From Priestia taiwanensis (lineage in GTDB: Bacteria; Bacillota; Bacilli; Bacillales; Bacillaceae_G), in assembly GCF_014638355.1 (NCBI RefSeq), contig NZ_BMFK01000002.1, forward strand, positions 186,001 through 250,000: DNA of 64,000 nucleotides, given 5' to 3'. Below are positions 29,767 through 39,014 of this stretch, piece after piece. The notes below the pieces were generated by a model, which worked only from the letters and a program-made list of their open reading frames with translations, was not told the origin of the DNA and searched no databases. Position numbers and translations under genes: made by a program. The number at the start of each line of letters is the position of its first letter. Positions within the stretch are counted from its first letter, which is position 1.

Positions 29767-31056
29767 TTAGTCGATAAATTCGAATTCGAATTCCATGATT
29801 CGAACAACGTCTCCATCTTTTGCTCCACGTTCACGTAATGACTCATCAATACCCATTCCACGTAATTGACGTGAGAAACGACGAATTGATTCTTCACGAG
29901 TGAAGTCTGTCATCTTAAATAGACGCTCTAAGTCTGGACCAGTTACAACGAATGTACCATCGCTTTCGCGTGTGATTTCGTAGTTTGTTTCTTCACCATG
30001 GAACTTGTACATAACGCGTGTATCTGTCTCTTCTTCTTCTAAGTCGTATAATAAGAATTCTGGCGTTACTTCTAGTAAGTTTGCAATTTCAAATAGTAAG
30101 TCACGTAAACCTTGACGTGTTACAGCTGAAATTGGGAAGATTTTCACATCTTCGCCTACTTTTTCTTGGAACGCAGCTAAATTCTCTTCTGCATCAGGCA
30201 TGTCCATCTTATTCGCTACAACGATTTGTGGACGCTCTGTTAAGCGAAGGTTATATTCTTTTAACTCATCATTAATTGTTACATAATCTTCGTACGGTTC
30301 GCGTCCTTCCATACCAGACATATCAATGATATGAACGATAACACGCGTACGCTCGATGTGACGAAGGAATTGGTGACCTAAACCGACACCTTCATGTGCA
30401 CCTTCAATTAATCCTGGTAAATCGGCCATTACAAAGCTTCTTGCATCTTCTGTTTCTACTACACCTAAGTTCGGAACGATTGTTGTGAAGTGGTATGCAC
30501 CGATTTTTGGTTTTGCTGCTGATACAACTGATAACAATGTTGATTTACCTACGCTCGGGAAACCAACTAAACCAACGTCAGCTAATACTTTTAATTCTAA
30601 ACGAACGTCACGCTCTTGACCTGGCTCCCCGTTCTCTGAAATCTCAGGAGCTGGGTTCGAAGGTGTTGCGAAACGGCAGTTACCGCGACCACCACGACCA
30701 CCTTTGGCAATAACAGCTTGCTGACCATGTGTTACTAAGTCTGCAAGTACTTCACCAGTCGCATCGTCAATTACAACTGTTCCAGGTGGAACTTTAACAA
30801 TCATATCGTCTGAACCTTTACCATGCTGCCCTTTTGACATTCCGTGTTCTCCACGATCTGCCTTAAAGTGACGCTTATAACGGAAATCCATTAATGTACG
30901 TAATCCTTCTTCTACTTGGAATACAACACTTGCACCTTTACCACCGTCTCCACCAGATGGACCACCTTTGGAAACATATTTCTCACGACGGAACGATACC
31001 ATACCATTCCCTCCGTCGCCGCCTTTTACATATATCTTGACCTGATCGACAAACAT
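29767..31056 (-). CDS. obg: Ribosome-assembly GTPase Obg
   Basis: An essential GTPase that binds the 50S subunit and, in Bacillus, is needed for sporulation initiation and the general stress response. The 429-residue protein has the glycine-rich Obg fold (residues 1-158, with [15 protein letters not shown] and GGRGGRGN). The G domain carries GFPSVGKST (near 165), [16 protein letters not shown] and the C-terminal OCT domain (about 350-429). It follows spo0B by 13 bp, as in B. subtilis, supporting a functional link to the phosphorelay. Confidence 0.97.
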   Translation of the reverse strand: MFVDQVKIYVKGGDGGNGMVSFRREKYVSKGGPSGGDGGKGASVVFQVEEGLRTLMDFRYKRHFKADRGEHGMSKGQHGKGSDDMIVKVPPGTVVIDDATGEVLADLVTHGQQAVIAKGGRGGRGNCRFATPSNPAPEISENGEPGQERDVRLELKVLADVGLVGFPSVGKSTLLSVVSAAKPKIGAYHFTTIVPNLGVVETEDARSFVMADLPGLIEGAHEGVGLGHQFLRHIERTRVIVHIIDMSGMEGREPYEDYVTINDELKEYNLRLTERPQIVVANKMDMPDAEENLAAFQEKVGEDVKIFPISAVTRQGLRDLLFEIANLLEVTPEFLLYDLEEEETDTRVMYKFHGEETNYEITRESDGTFVVTGPDLERLFKMTDFTREESIRRFSRQLRGMGIDESLRERGAKDGDVVRIMEFEFEFID

Positions 31057-31069
31057 GTTGTCACCTCTT

Positions 31070-31609
31070 TTACTTTCTAGTTGTTAATTTCGTACATACT
31101 TCTTCTTGATCGACGTGTATTGTCTCTACGAAGAGATTGTTTACATTTCGATTATCGTGTAACCATTTTTCTACTGTTTCTTTTTCTAGTAGCTTCCCAC
31201 GAAAATCGAAAAAGAAACAAGCATCTTCCCCATCTAATTCAATACTAACCGTCATATTGTGCTCATACATAGGATCGATATTAGTTTCAAGCATTGCTAA
31301 AAATGACGTTGTCCAATCCGTAATAACATTATCGTATATAGACATGTCTTGTGGCTCTTCTAACACTTCATACTCTACGACAATAGGATGAGTTTCCCAA
31401 TTATACGTTACTAACATTTCAGCGAAATTCTCTAAACGTAAATTAAATAATCTGCCTTCCGTTCTCGCTTCGATGATAATTTTATCAATTAAACCTTGGA
31501 CTTTATCCATTTGATTTAATGACATGTATCCTTTCAAAAGCTGTATGTCGTTTAACATATCATGTCTGACATGACGAAGTATTTTATTCATATTCCACTG
31601 TGCCTTCAT
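31070..31609 (-). CDS. spo0B: Sporulation phosphotransferase Spo0B
   Basis: Spo0B passes phosphate from Spo0F to Spo0A in the sporulation phosphorelay. The 179-residue protein has the active histidine in [19 protein letters not shown] near the N-terminus (second histidine, about residue 15), a four-helix dimerisation region and a degenerate kinase-like C-terminal domain including VVEYEVL. The ATG at 31609 is favoured because GGAG lies six nt upstream; in-frame ATGs at 31621 and 31627 have poor sites. Divergence from B. subtilis Spo0B is large, but position before obg and the HD motif are decisive. Confidence 0.88.
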   Translation of the reverse strand: MKAQWNMNKILRHVRHDMLNDIQLLKGYMSLNQMDKVQGLIDKIIIEARTEGRLFNLRLENFAEMLVTYNWETHPIVVEYEVLEEPQDMSIYDNVITDWTTSFLAMLETNIDPMYEHNMTVSIELDGEDACFFFDFRGKLLEKETVEKWLHDNRNVNNLFVETIHVDQEEVCTKLTTRK

Positions 31610-31682
31610 TCTACTCTCCATCCTCATTATGCATGATTCTTCCCCTCACTACTTTCTATGACCGTAAAAATAATGTTTCATT

Positions 31683-31850
31683 GGTTTATCATCCAAAGAC
31701 GTAGTGACCTATATACACTCCACTGTGAGTGAACTCTTTCTGCGGGGTCTCTCTTTCCTCGCTATTCCCGATAGAGTCGTCACTCTCCGTTCCGTGTATG
31801 AAGCATACTTCATCCTCAACATGGTACATCCGTATTAGAGTGATAAGCCT
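31683..31850. repeat. Dispersed repeat, slightly shortened copy
   Basis: It carries the same inverted ends as 29471-29671 (ATACACTCCACTGTGAGTG near 31714 and, on the other strand, ATACACGGAACGGAGAGTG near 31795). It shares the core TTTCTGCGGGGTCTC.CTTTCCTCGCT but lacks about 30 bp of the left centre. It fills most of the spo0B-rpmA gap. Confidence 0.6.
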
Positions 31851-31874
31851 TTTCATTTTTACTCCATATGTAAA

Positions 31875-31911
31875 GAAAACTCTAACCAATCAAAAATCGG
31901 CTAGAGTTTTC
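31875..31911 (-). terminator. Terminator after rpmA
   Basis: A 13-bp stem with one mismatch (31875-31887 with 31899-31911) ends the rplU-prp-rpmA operon 11 bp past the rpmA stop codon. Confidence 0.75.
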
Positions 31912-31921
31912 TTGTGCATTC

Positions 31922-32212
31922 TTATGCTTCTTGAGCTACAGGGTATACACTTACTTGCTTTTTGTCACGGCCTAAACGCTCGAAACGTACTACGCCATCA
32001 ACTTTAGCGAATAAAGTGTCATCGCCACCACGACCTACGTTTACTCCTGGATAAATCTTAGTACCGCGTTGACGGTAAAGAATTGATCCACCAGAAACGA
32101 ATTGTCCGTCAGCACGCTTAGCGCCTAGACGTTTTGAGATCGAGTCACGACCGTTCTTTGTAGAACCTACTCCCTTTTTAGAAGCGAAAAGCTGAAGATC
32201 TAATCTTAACAT
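31922..32212 (-). CDS. rpmA: 50S ribosomal protein L27
   Basis: A 96-residue ribosomal protein whose N-terminus reaches the peptidyl-transferase centre. It begins with the Firmicute extension [10 protein letters not shown], which the Prp protease removes before [14 protein letters not shown]. The presence of this extension and of prp immediately upstream agree. Basic core segments such as [20 protein letters not shown] are intact. It is the last gene of rplU-prp-rpmA, followed by a terminator. Confidence 0.98.
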   Translation of the reverse strand: MLRLDLQLFASKKGVGSTKNGRDSISKRLGAKRADGQFVSGGSILYRQRGTKIYPGVNVGRGGDDTLFAKVDGVVRFERLGRDKKQVSVYPVAQEA

Positions 32213-32216
32213 GTGG

Positions 32217-32561
32217 TTACACCTCCTGATTCTTTTCTGTTATCGTTATGAATTTACCATAGCTAAGCTCGATAGATCGTAAAGATACAATCATACCTTC
32301 GATAAGCAATTGCGCTTTTTTCTTCGTTTCTTCATCTACATCAGCAGGTAAAGAATAGAAGAGATAGCCACTCTTTGCTTCGCAATGCTTATGCGCTGAT
32401 ATCTTACATAACTGATCGATAGCATTAACAGTACCTACGGTAACAGCTGTAACAGCTGAACAGACAATGTCTTTACCGTGGTCCGCGAAATTTGCATGTC
32501 CAGTAACCTTAAAAGACACGACACCATCATCGTTTGCACGATTAATTATAACCTTAATCAT
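32217..32561 (-). CDS. prp: Ribosomal-processing cysteine protease Prp
   Basis: A 114-residue cysteine protease that cleaves the N-terminal extension of L27. The catalytic histidine and cysteine lie in [18 protein letters not shown] (about residues 21-38), the family hallmark. It sits between rplU (7 bp downstream of its stop) and rpmA (4 bp before its start), the normal arrangement in Firmicutes, where the order couples the protease to its substrate. Formerly annotated YsxB. Confidence 0.95.
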   Translation of the reverse strand: MIKVIINRANDDGVVSFKVTGHANFADHGKDIVCSAVTAVTVGTVNAIDQLCKISAHKHCEAKSGYLFYSLPADVDEETKKKAQLLIEGMIVSLRSIELSYGKFITITEKNQEV

Positions 32562-32568
32562 CTAAACC

Positions 32569-32880
32569 TTACGCGTTGATTGCTTCAATAACAACTTTAG
32601 TGTATGGTTGACGGTGACCTTGCTTACGGCGTGTGCTTCCTTTTTTCGGCTTGTATTTGAAAATAATGATCTTCTTGCCGCGACCATGCTTTTCAACTTT
32701 CGCAGTAACTGTTGCACCTTCAACAGTTGGGCTACCAACTTTAACAGCTTCGCCACCTACGAAAAGAACCTTGTCGAATGTTACAGTTTCGCCTTCTAAC
32801 ACATCTAATTTCTCGATGTATACAGCTTGACCTGCTTCAACTTTGATTTGTTTACCACCAGTTTCGATAATTGCGTACAT
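32569..32880 (-). CDS. rplU: 50S ribosomal protein L21
   Basis: A 103-residue 23S rRNA-binding protein. It begins [18 protein letters not shown] and ends with the basic [20 protein letters not shown] region, all standard. It is the first gene of the operon. The 5' leader (32893-32990) folds as the L21 autoregulatory element, so L21 probably controls its own synthesis. Confidence 0.98.
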   Translation of the reverse strand: MYAIIETGGKQIKVEAGQAVYIEKLDVLEGETVTFDKVLFVGGEAVKVGSPTVEGATVTAKVEKHGRGKKIIIFKYKPKKGSTRRKQGHRQPYTKVVIEAINA

Positions 32881-32892
32881 TTAACTGCACCT

Positions 32893-32990
32893 CCTCATAT
32901 ATACTCAGACTCGCCATAGACAGGTGCCTATTCATAGTCTTGATACCTGTTATGGGCGGTTGTAGCACGGGTGCTACAAACTCAATAACA
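32893..32990 (-). ncRNA. L21 leader (autoregulatory ribosomal protein leader)
   Basis: On the minus strand a GTAGCAC/GTGCTAC hairpin (about 32962-32978) is followed by a longer stem in which GCCCATAACAGGT pairs with ACCTGTCTATGGC (about 32914-32957). It ends just before the rplU ribosome-binding site GAGGAGGTGCAG. Shape and position match the Rfam L21_leader family as I know it. Confidence 0.8.
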
Positions 32991-32996
32991 AATGAA

Positions 32997-33026
32997 ATGT
33001 TATCATGAAAATAGTATACATGTCAA
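32997..33026 (-). promoter_or_regulatory. Promoter of rplU-prp-rpmA
   Basis: TTGACA (33021-33026), an 18-nt spacer and TAACAT (32997-33002) on the minus strand place the transcript start near 32990, at the 5' end of the L21 leader. Confidence 0.6.
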
Positions 33027-33039
33027 CTTAATTTTCTTT

Positions 33040-34461
33040 CTACATTCTTTCTTTTGCTCCTTCAATTGAACCGATGTAACGAATATGATACGTAGTGGAA
33101 CAACTTGCTATATCCACGATAAATACCTCGTATCCGAGCGATGCTTTTAATTGTTCCATTTGTGGCTGAACAACTTGTACAAATCCCTTATTCGCTTCAA
33201 CAATAATTGCTTCTACATCTGTACCTTTATATTCCCATAATTCTCGTTCAAGCTGATGAAACGTTTCTTTATCAGAACGAACATGTCCACTACCATGACA
33301 TTCTTGGCATACATGCTGCAATTGATCACGCAACGACTTTCCACTTCGTTTCCTTGTGACTTCTAATACACCAAGCGCTGTAAAATCATATACACGCGAT
33401 GTTGTACGATCTTTTCGTAATTCTCGCTGCATCACACTTTTCACTCGTACTTTATCTTCTTCTTTCTTCATATTAATGAAGTCAATTAACACCATGCCAC
33501 CAATATTACGAAGGCGAAGTTGTTTCGCTACTTCTATTGCCGCCCATTCATTCGTCTTCACCGCAGTGTCTTGTAAATGTTGCTTCCCAACAAACTTCCC
33601 AGTATTTACATCAATGACCGTCATAGCTTCCGTATGCTCGATTACTATATATGCTCCGTTCTTTAACGGTACAACTTTATGTACTGCTTCTTCAATTTGA
33701 GTCTCGATACGGTAGTGCGAAAATACATTTTCCCTTTCACGGTAGCATACAACGTGCTCATGCCCAATCATTTGTTTATAGGAAACACTATCGACAATAA
33801 TTTCTTCAAACTGCTCTACTGGATACAATTGAAGGACATAATCAAGGAAAGAAGCTACTGTATGAAGAAGCGTTACTTTTGTCGCTCGTTGCAATGCACC
33901 TGTTAACTCCACATACTTTTCACGAATATAGCGTAACTCATCTTCTACAACGTTTATGCCGACCTCATTAGCAGCAGAGCGGAAAATAATTCCGTCTGTG
34001 CTAGCGCATAAACTTCTACCTAACGAAAGTAATTCTGCTCGTTTCGTTTCATCTGAAATTTTACGTGATGCTGTAACCGCTCCGTCAAACGGCATATAGA
34101 CTGCATACTTTCCAGTGAATTCTAGCCGCTCTGTTACCTTTGCTCCTTTATCATCCACTTCATCTTTAACAATTTGGACAAGTATATATTGCCCTTCATG
34201 TACGCAACGATTAATATTCGCTTCTTTTTTCTTTGATTGAATGAATTTCGCTGTATCGTGTAGATGTAAGTATGCATTTTTCCCAGTGCCAATATCAACG
34301 AAAGCAGCCTGCATACCTGCTAATACAGTGACTATTTTTCCGATATAAATATTCCCTACATTCCCTGCATCTTCAGCATGCATTACTTCAAGAAGTTCGT
34401 TATCTTCAACAATTGCCGCTCGCTCATTACCTTCTCTTACATTCATAATCAATTTCTTCAC
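33040..34461 (-). CDS. rng: Ribonuclease G/E family endoribonuclease
   Basis: A 473-residue Rne/Rng endoribonuclease acting in RNA decay and rRNA maturation. The S1 domain (about 35-110) includes NIYIGKIVTVLAGMQAAFVDIG; the DNase I-like catalytic domain has the metal-binding aspartates in MTVIDVNTGKFVG (near 283) and MVLIDFINMK (near 325); the zinc-link CQECHGSGHV is near 388. It has no RNase E-type C-terminal scaffold. The start is GTG at 34461, downstream of AGCGAGGA. B. subtilis lacks this enzyme and uses RNase Y/J instead. It precedes the rplU operon, with the NUDIX gene 18 bp upstream. Confidence 0.93.
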   Translation of the reverse strand: MKKLIMNVREGNERAAIVEDNELLEVMHAEDAGNVGNIYIGKIVTVLAGMQAAFVDIGTGKNAYLHLHDTAKFIQSKKKEANINRCVHEGQYILVQIVKDEVDDKGAKVTERLEFTGKYAVYMPFDGAVTASRKISDETKRAELLSLGRSLCASTDGIIFRSAANEVGINVVEDELRYIREKYVELTGALQRATKVTLLHTVASFLDYVLQLYPVEQFEEIIVDSVSYKQMIGHEHVVCYRERENVFSHYRIETQIEEAVHKVVPLKNGAYIVIEHTEAMTVIDVNTGKFVGKQHLQDTAVKTNEWAAIEVAKQLRLRNIGGMVLIDFINMKKEEDKVRVKSVMQRELRKDRTTSRVYDFTALGVLEVTRKRSGKSLRDQLQHVCQECHGSGHVRSDKETFHQLERELWEYKGTDVEAIIVEANKGFVQVVQPQMEQLKASLGYEVFIVDIASCSTTYHIRYIGSIEGAKERM

Positions 34462-34479
34462 GATTAGAAATCCTCGCTC

Positions 34480-35100
34480 TTATTCTTTTAATGAGTTCGT
34501 CGCAATTTGTGACCAACTTTCTAGCTTCTCATATACATCAGGATTTACTAACTCGTTCACTGTTACCCACTTACCTTCCAGCTGATCTTTCTCACGTACT
34601 TCTACAACCGCATCCTCTGGTAACTCAATAATTACAAGTAATCCAATGTGTACGCGTCCAACTTCATTCGCATCATCATTAATTAATCCAATAAAGTTAA
34701 TGTCTTGACTTGATGCTTCAATCATTAACTCCTCTTCTAACTCACGACGTAAGTTCTCCATTAATACGTCTTGGAATGTATCCGCGTCTGAAATATCATT
34801 CATATGACCACCAACACCAATTGATAACTTATCATGCAAACGAGTTTCTCCACCGCCTGCTAAACGGCGATACATAAACACTTCTTCTCCTTTGCGCATC
34901 ACTGCATATGGAATTGGTTGTTTATACAAAGGATTCTCCTCTGCATCACCACGGCGCATTACTTCATATGTAGAAGAAATTGCTTCAACAATTTCCGTTA
35001 CCTTTTCTTTTGTTGTTTCTACTCCTTGAAACGCAAGTGCTTCACCATGAAACACCGCCTCTCTTTTTGCAACAATAATCATTTCATCCATTTTACCCAT
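34480..35100 (-). CDS. NUDIX-fold protein with a divergent Nudix box
   Basis: A 206-residue protein. Its central region GVGGHMNDISDADTFQ..LMENLRRELEEEL (about residues 93-125) has the REL.EE core of a Nudix box. The glycine spacing is enlarged by an insertion, the first glutamate position is aspartate and the late glycine is leucine. The N-terminal 45 residues resemble a phosphoesterase-like lead segment (MIIVAKREAVFHGEALAFQG). The substrate is unknown and hydrolase activity is not certain. It lies 18 bp upstream of rng and may be cotranscribed. Confidence 0.75.
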   Translation of the reverse strand: MGKMDEMIIVAKREAVFHGEALAFQGVETTKEKVTEIVEAISSTYEVMRRGDAEENPLYKQPIPYAVMRKGEEVFMYRRLAGGGETRLHDKLSIGVGGHMNDISDADTFQDVLMENLRRELEEELMIEASSQDINFIGLINDDANEVGRVHIGLLVIIELPEDAVVEVREKDQLEGKWVTVNELVNPDVYEKLESWSQIATNSLKE

Positions 35101-35192
35101 TTTCTCGTACTCTCCTTCTATGTATTATTCAATTACTTTATCGTATCTATTTACTTGAAGCAACCTATACTATTGTTTCTTTCCCACAAAAA

Positions 35193-35214
35193 AGCCAGTG
35201 CCTTTGCACTAGCT
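35193..35214 (-). terminator. Terminator after spoIVFB
   Basis: A 9-bp stem with one mismatch (35193-35201 with 35206-35214) is followed on the minus strand by six T residues; it overlaps the end of spoIVFB. Confidence 0.75.
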
Positions 35215-36066
35215 AATTAATTCTTGTATGGATGAAGCAGTCTTTTTTTGTGCAAAATAAGCATACAGTAGCTCATTTTCATCCAACATGTGCTCGCCAT
35301 ATTTTTGTTGGACGGCGATAGGGTGCTTGTAGCCTCGTTGAAACTTCCAAAATACTTGATACAACGGTTCACTTCCCGTAACACGTATCGGTTTCAACTT
35401 AGTCACTTGCTCCCTATCACCGTAATATCTGTCTAATAGGAAACGCAGAAACACAAATGTCCGCTGTCTCCACTCCACCCAAATTGAAAAGAATAAGAAC
35501 ACTAGAACAACCCACATTGTTAAATTATAAGGAATAATAAACGTCGCTATTACTAACATGATAACGCATATACTAAATGAAAAAACAAGTGTGTAATAAT
35601 GCGCGAGACGAAACGGATAACGTGTAGATAAGAAACAAAACATTAACTTCCCACCATCTAAAGGCCACACAGGAATTAAATTAAAAAGGAGCAACGTAAT
35701 ATTATTCCACATTAAGAACTCATACAATCCACTCTCCATCATTTTCGCTTGAAAAAGTCCATAACAAAGAACCATCATCCATACATGCTGAACCGGACCA
35801 GCTAGTAGAACAATCACTTCTTCTCGCAATGGTTTATTACCATGTTCCTCCATGACAGCTACACCACCAAATGGCAAAAGCTCAATTTTACGAATACGCC
35901 ACCCGAAATAATGCGCTGCTACCGCATGCCCCATCTCATGAATGAACACAATGAGAAACAAAAAAACTAACTCCTTCACATGGGCAGTAAATAGTCCAAT
36001 GACAATTGTTAACCAAAACAACGGATGGATTTTAATTTTCGAAAGGAGTTGAAGCATATTATTCAA
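35209..36066 (-). CDS. spoIVFB: Intramembrane metalloprotease SpoIVFB
   Basis: A site-2-type zinc protease in the outer forespore membrane that cleaves pro-sigma-K. The 285-residue protein has six TM segments; the zinc ligands lie in FIHEMGHAVAAHYFG (near residue 40, HExxH) and in NLIPVWPLDGGK (near 130). The C-terminal part (about 215-285) is the cytoplasmic CBS-like domain. It overlaps spoIVFA by 8 bp. Its regulators bofC and spoIVFA are also here. Confidence 0.95.
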   Translation of the reverse strand: MNNMLQLLSKIKIHPLFWLTIVIGLFTAHVKELVFLFLIVFIHEMGHAVAAHYFGWRIRKIELLPFGGVAVMEEHGNKPLREEVIVLLAGPVQHVWMMVLCYGLFQAKMMESGLYEFLMWNNITLLLFNLIPVWPLDGGKLMFCFLSTRYPFRLAHYYTLVFSFSICVIMLVIATFIIPYNLTMWVVLVFLFFSIWVEWRQRTFVFLRFLLDRYYGDREQVTKLKPIRVTGSEPLYQVFWKFQRGYKHPIAVQQKYGEHMLDENELLYAYFAQKKTASSIQELIS

Positions 36067-36832
36067 ACGAAATTACTTTGTCTGGATCGACAAAGCCATT
36101 TTCTTGTTTGATAGCAAAATAATAGTTTCCTGCTTTCTTCTCCTCATTTGTACTCACAGTCCCAATTGTCCGCTTCGCATCCACTTTGTCATAAAGTCTT
36201 ACCGCAACACTATCTAACTGCCCATACCATGACTCACTACCATCGCCGTGCTGAATAACAACTGTTTTTCCTAATCTTTCCTTTGTCCCAATGAAACTAA
36301 CCGTTCCTTCGTCAATTGCCTCCACAGAAGCGTGAAGAGCTGTCTCAACTAATACACCTTGACCATTCGCTTGAAACGTTTCAATTATTTTCCCAGTTGC
36401 TGGAACAACATAGTCGACTTGGGCAATATTTTGCTCTTTCTTCGGACTATTCGGCCATAATGCTAACGGCGTTCCAAACTGTTCTTCGTACCATTGAGAA
36501 ATAGCTGCAAATTGAAACTCTTGCTCAAACACTCCTCGCACAACAACACGAGAAGGATCAAGTGCAACATGATTTGTTCGAAACAAAATAGCAACAATAA
36601 TAACTAGAATAGCAGAAATCATTATTTTCATCAGAAATACTTCTTTTTTAAATAAAGGGTGACGTGGAGACCCTGTATCATCATCAAAAATAGACGATGA
36701 CTTCTCCATTACAGGAAAATCGTCGTACGTAATCGGTAAATCTCGAATTTCAACTTCTTGATTCAAGCGACGGACTTGCCTCTCTTTCCTCATAGCAATC
36801 CTCTTTCTTACTTCATCAGCTCGTCTATTCAT
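36059..36832 (-). CDS. spoIVFA: SpoIVFA, regulator of SpoIVFB
   Basis: A 257-residue protein with a basic cytoplasmic N-terminus, one TM helix (about 67-86, FLMKIMISAILVIIVAILF) and a C-terminal M23/LytM-like domain (about 150-250, with TVVIQHGDGSESWYGQL). The domain lacks the complete zinc-ligand set, in line with a scaffolding rather than enzymatic role. It tethers BofA and holds SpoIVFB inactive until cleaved by forespore proteases. It overlaps spoIVFB by 8 bp. Confidence 0.92.
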   Translation of the reverse strand: MNRRADEVRKRIAMRKERQVRRLNQEVEIRDLPITYDDFPVMEKSSSIFDDDTGSPRHPLFKKEVFLMKIMISAILVIIVAILFRTNHVALDPSRVVVRGVFEQEFQFAAISQWYEEQFGTPLALWPNSPKKEQNIAQVDYVVPATGKIIETFQANGQGVLVETALHASVEAIDEGTVSFIGTKERLGKTVVIQHGDGSESWYGQLDSVAVRLYDKVDAKRTIGTVSTNEEKKAGNYYFAIKQENGFVDPDKVISFE

Positions 36833-36921
36833 GTTCTACCCTTCCCTTATTAGCATTTGTACAAGTATATGAACAGACAAAAAAGAAAAGAACAAGCCCT
36901 CTATGTTTCTCACCTAACAAA

Positions 36922-36950
36922 AAAACTAGGAGTGATAGTCTCCTAGTTTT
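36922..36950 (-). terminator. Terminator after minD
   Basis: A perfect 11-bp stem (36922-36932 with 36940-36950) with a T run on the minus strand ends the mre-min transcription unit immediately at the minD stop codon. Confidence 0.85.
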
Positions 36951-37745
36951 TTAACGAATACCGAAAAATTTCTTCACTTTTGATAATACACCGCTATCCT
37001 CTTCTAATGCACGAAGTGGAACAGATTCACCTAATACACGTCTCGCCACGTTGCGATATGCGATTGATGCTTTCCCAGCTGGGTCTAACGCTACCGGCTC
37101 ACCACTGTTCGTCGCTTTAATAACGAGATCATCATCCGCAACGATGCCGATTAATTCAATCGAAAGAATCGATACGATTTCATCAACATCTAACATATCA
37201 CCATTCTTCATTAAATGACCACGAATACGGTTTACGACTAACTTCGGAGGCGCAATTTCCTCTTTTTCTAGTAGCCCAATAATACGATCTGCATCACGAA
37301 CCGAAGATACTTCCGGTGTTGTAACAACAATTGCTTGATCCGCACCAGCAATTGCATTCTTAAATCCTTGTTCAATCCCTGCTGGACAATCAATTAATAT
37401 GTAATCATATTCTTTCTTTAGCTCTTCAACAATCTTCTTCATTTGTTCCGGCTTTATCGCAGATTTATCACGCGTTTGCGCTGCAGGTAATAGGTATAAG
37501 CATTCAAAACGCTTGTCCTTAATCAATGCTTGATGCAAACGGCAACGCTCTTCTGCGACATCTACTAAATCATAAATAATACGATTCTCTAGCCCCATTA
37601 CAACATCTAAGTTACGCAAGCCAATATCTGTATCAATTAAACATACTTTCTTTCCAGACAGTGCTAATGACGTTCCTAGATTAGCGGTTGTTGTAGTCTT
37701 ACCAACGCCGCCTTTTCCTGATGTAATTACAATAGCCTCTCCCAC
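36951..37745 (-). CDS. minD: Septum-site-determining ATPase MinD
   Basis: A ParA/MinD ATPase that recruits MinC to the membrane and poles. The 264-residue protein has the deviant Walker A SGKGGVGKTTTTANLG (near residue 8), switch I and II regions with DTDIGLRNLD and DCPAGIEQGF, and a C-terminal membrane-targeting amphipathic helix LSKVKKFFGIR. It follows minC by 2 bp and closes the mreBCD-minCD cluster. Confidence 0.98.
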   Translation of the reverse strand: MGEAIVITSGKGGVGKTTTTANLGTSLALSGKKVCLIDTDIGLRNLDVVMGLENRIIYDLVDVAEERCRLHQALIKDKRFECLYLLPAAQTRDKSAIKPEQMKKIVEELKKEYDYILIDCPAGIEQGFKNAIAGADQAIVVTTPEVSSVRDADRIIGLLEKEEIAPPKLVVNRIRGHLMKNGDMLDVDEIVSILSIELIGIVADDDLVIKATNSGEPVALDPAGKASIAYRNVARRVLGESVPLRALEEDSGVLSKVKKFFGIR

Positions 37746-37747
37746 AA

Positions 37748-38428
37748 TTACATTCTCCTTTCTAACCTTGTCAAATGAGGTCTAAGATGAGTAAGAAGTT
37801 GAATGCGATCGACAACGATTTGGTCATCTTCAACATACGCACATTCCATTTCATTACCATCCTCAGGATAATGATCATCCGGTGCCCGACTCATAATATC
37901 ACTAATACGTAGTTGCATCGGTTTCATCAAGGATGCTGCAATAACTGCTTGTTTATTTCCATAACATCCTGCATGCGCAATACCACGTAAGGCACCCATT
38001 ATAAAGATATTCCCTTTTGCAACAACTGTTCCTCCAGGATTCACATCTCCAATTAATAATAAATCACCTTGTACTTCTAACACTTGGCCCGAACGGACCA
38101 TTCGTGTCACTGTTACAACTTCATTACTCCGCTTCCACTCAAGCGCTTTTTCTTTTGAAATCACTTCACTATCTATAGAATCCACAACAAGATTTTTCTT
38201 AGCTCTAATTAACGTACGAAGTTCTTCTTCTTGTTGATCCGTCAAATACCTGTTGCCTACGTGCACATGAACTGGAATTAACGCACCCTCACTATTAGCA
38301 AATAAATTCGTCGACAATTTCTCATCTAATTCTTGTAAAATAATCTCATAAGCACATGTATCTTCGAGATGTAACGTCAAGCCATCTTTCGTACCCTTAA
38401 TTGTTATATATTGTTGTTTTTGTTCCAT
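37748..38428 (-). CDS. minC: Septum-site-determining protein MinC
   Basis: The division inhibitor that blocks FtsZ assembly at poles. The 226-residue protein has an N-terminal domain (about 1-105) and a C-terminal right-handed beta helix (about 120-220), including [22 protein letters not shown] and [16 protein letters not shown]. The start is the ATG at 38428, nine nt after GAGGTGA; a GTG one codon earlier is possible. It lies upstream of minD in the mre-min cluster. Confidence 0.95.
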   Translation of the reverse strand: MEQKQQYITIKGTKDGLTLHLEDTCAYEIILQELDEKLSTNLFANSEGALIPVHVHVGNRYLTDQQEEELRTLIRAKKNLVVDSIDSEVISKEKALEWKRSNEVVTVTRMVRSGQVLEVQGDLLLIGDVNPGGTVVAKGNIFIMGALRGIAHAGCYGNKQAVIAASLMKPMQLRISDIMSRAPDDHYPEDGNEMECAYVEDDQIVVDRIQLLTHLRPHLTRLERRM

Positions 38429-38495
38429 CACTAACGCTCACCTCAACGAGAGTTATTCGACACAGCCTTTCAAAATTCCTCTTTTATTTCCACAA

Positions 38496-39014
38496 TTATA
38501 ATGCTTCTTTCTCTTTCTTTACCGCTTCAAAATAATTTTGAAGTGGCTTTGCAAATAGTACTAAAAATACAAGATTTAATAGAAGCGACGGGAATAAACG
38601 ATATAACAAGAACGGTGTCGCTGCCATTTCACTTTTCCCTATTAATAAAGTAAAACCATATACGTAATACTCTAAAATGTTAATTGCAATTAATGATAAT
38701 ACAGAAACAATCACAAGATGTGAATGAAGTACCTTCATCGCTCTTGCAAAACCAAACGCTAAAATCGGAAATACAAAAACATATACTCCAAGTACTTCTG
38801 TATATACTAAATCAAATAAAAATCCAAATATAAGCCCATAATAGAACGCTTGCATTTGATTATAATACGCTGACATGAATAAAATACCAATAAAAAGAAA
38901 ATACGGCACTAATATTACATCTTTCCCTACTGACACAACCGGAAATATAGAGGCGAATACCCCCTCACTTACAAAAAGAACAACGAAAAGGACAGGAAGG
39001 AAATATCGCTTCAT
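38496..39014 (-). CDS. mreD: Rod shape-determining protein MreD
   Basis: A 172-residue integral membrane protein with five or six TM segments, part of the elongasome with MreB and MreC. The sequence is hydrophobic throughout with the YYNQMQAFYYGLIFGFLFDLVYTEVLG-type family region (about 50-76). Its start overlaps the mreC stop codon by 4 bp. Assignment rests on position, topology and family resemblance. Confidence 0.93.
   Translation of the reverse strand: MKRYFLPVLFVVLFVSEGVFASIFPVVSVGKDVILVPYFLFIGILFMSAYYNQMQAFYYGLIFGFLFDLVYTEVLGVYVFVFPILAFGFARAMKVLHSHLVIVSVLSLIAINILEYYVYGFTLLIGKSEMAATPFLLYRLFPSLLLNLVFLVLFAKPLQNYFEAVKKEKEAL

Noticed and set aside
29471..31850. CRISPR array or insertion sequence
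   Set aside because: The repeats are few, long, widely spaced and lack a transposase or cas genes.
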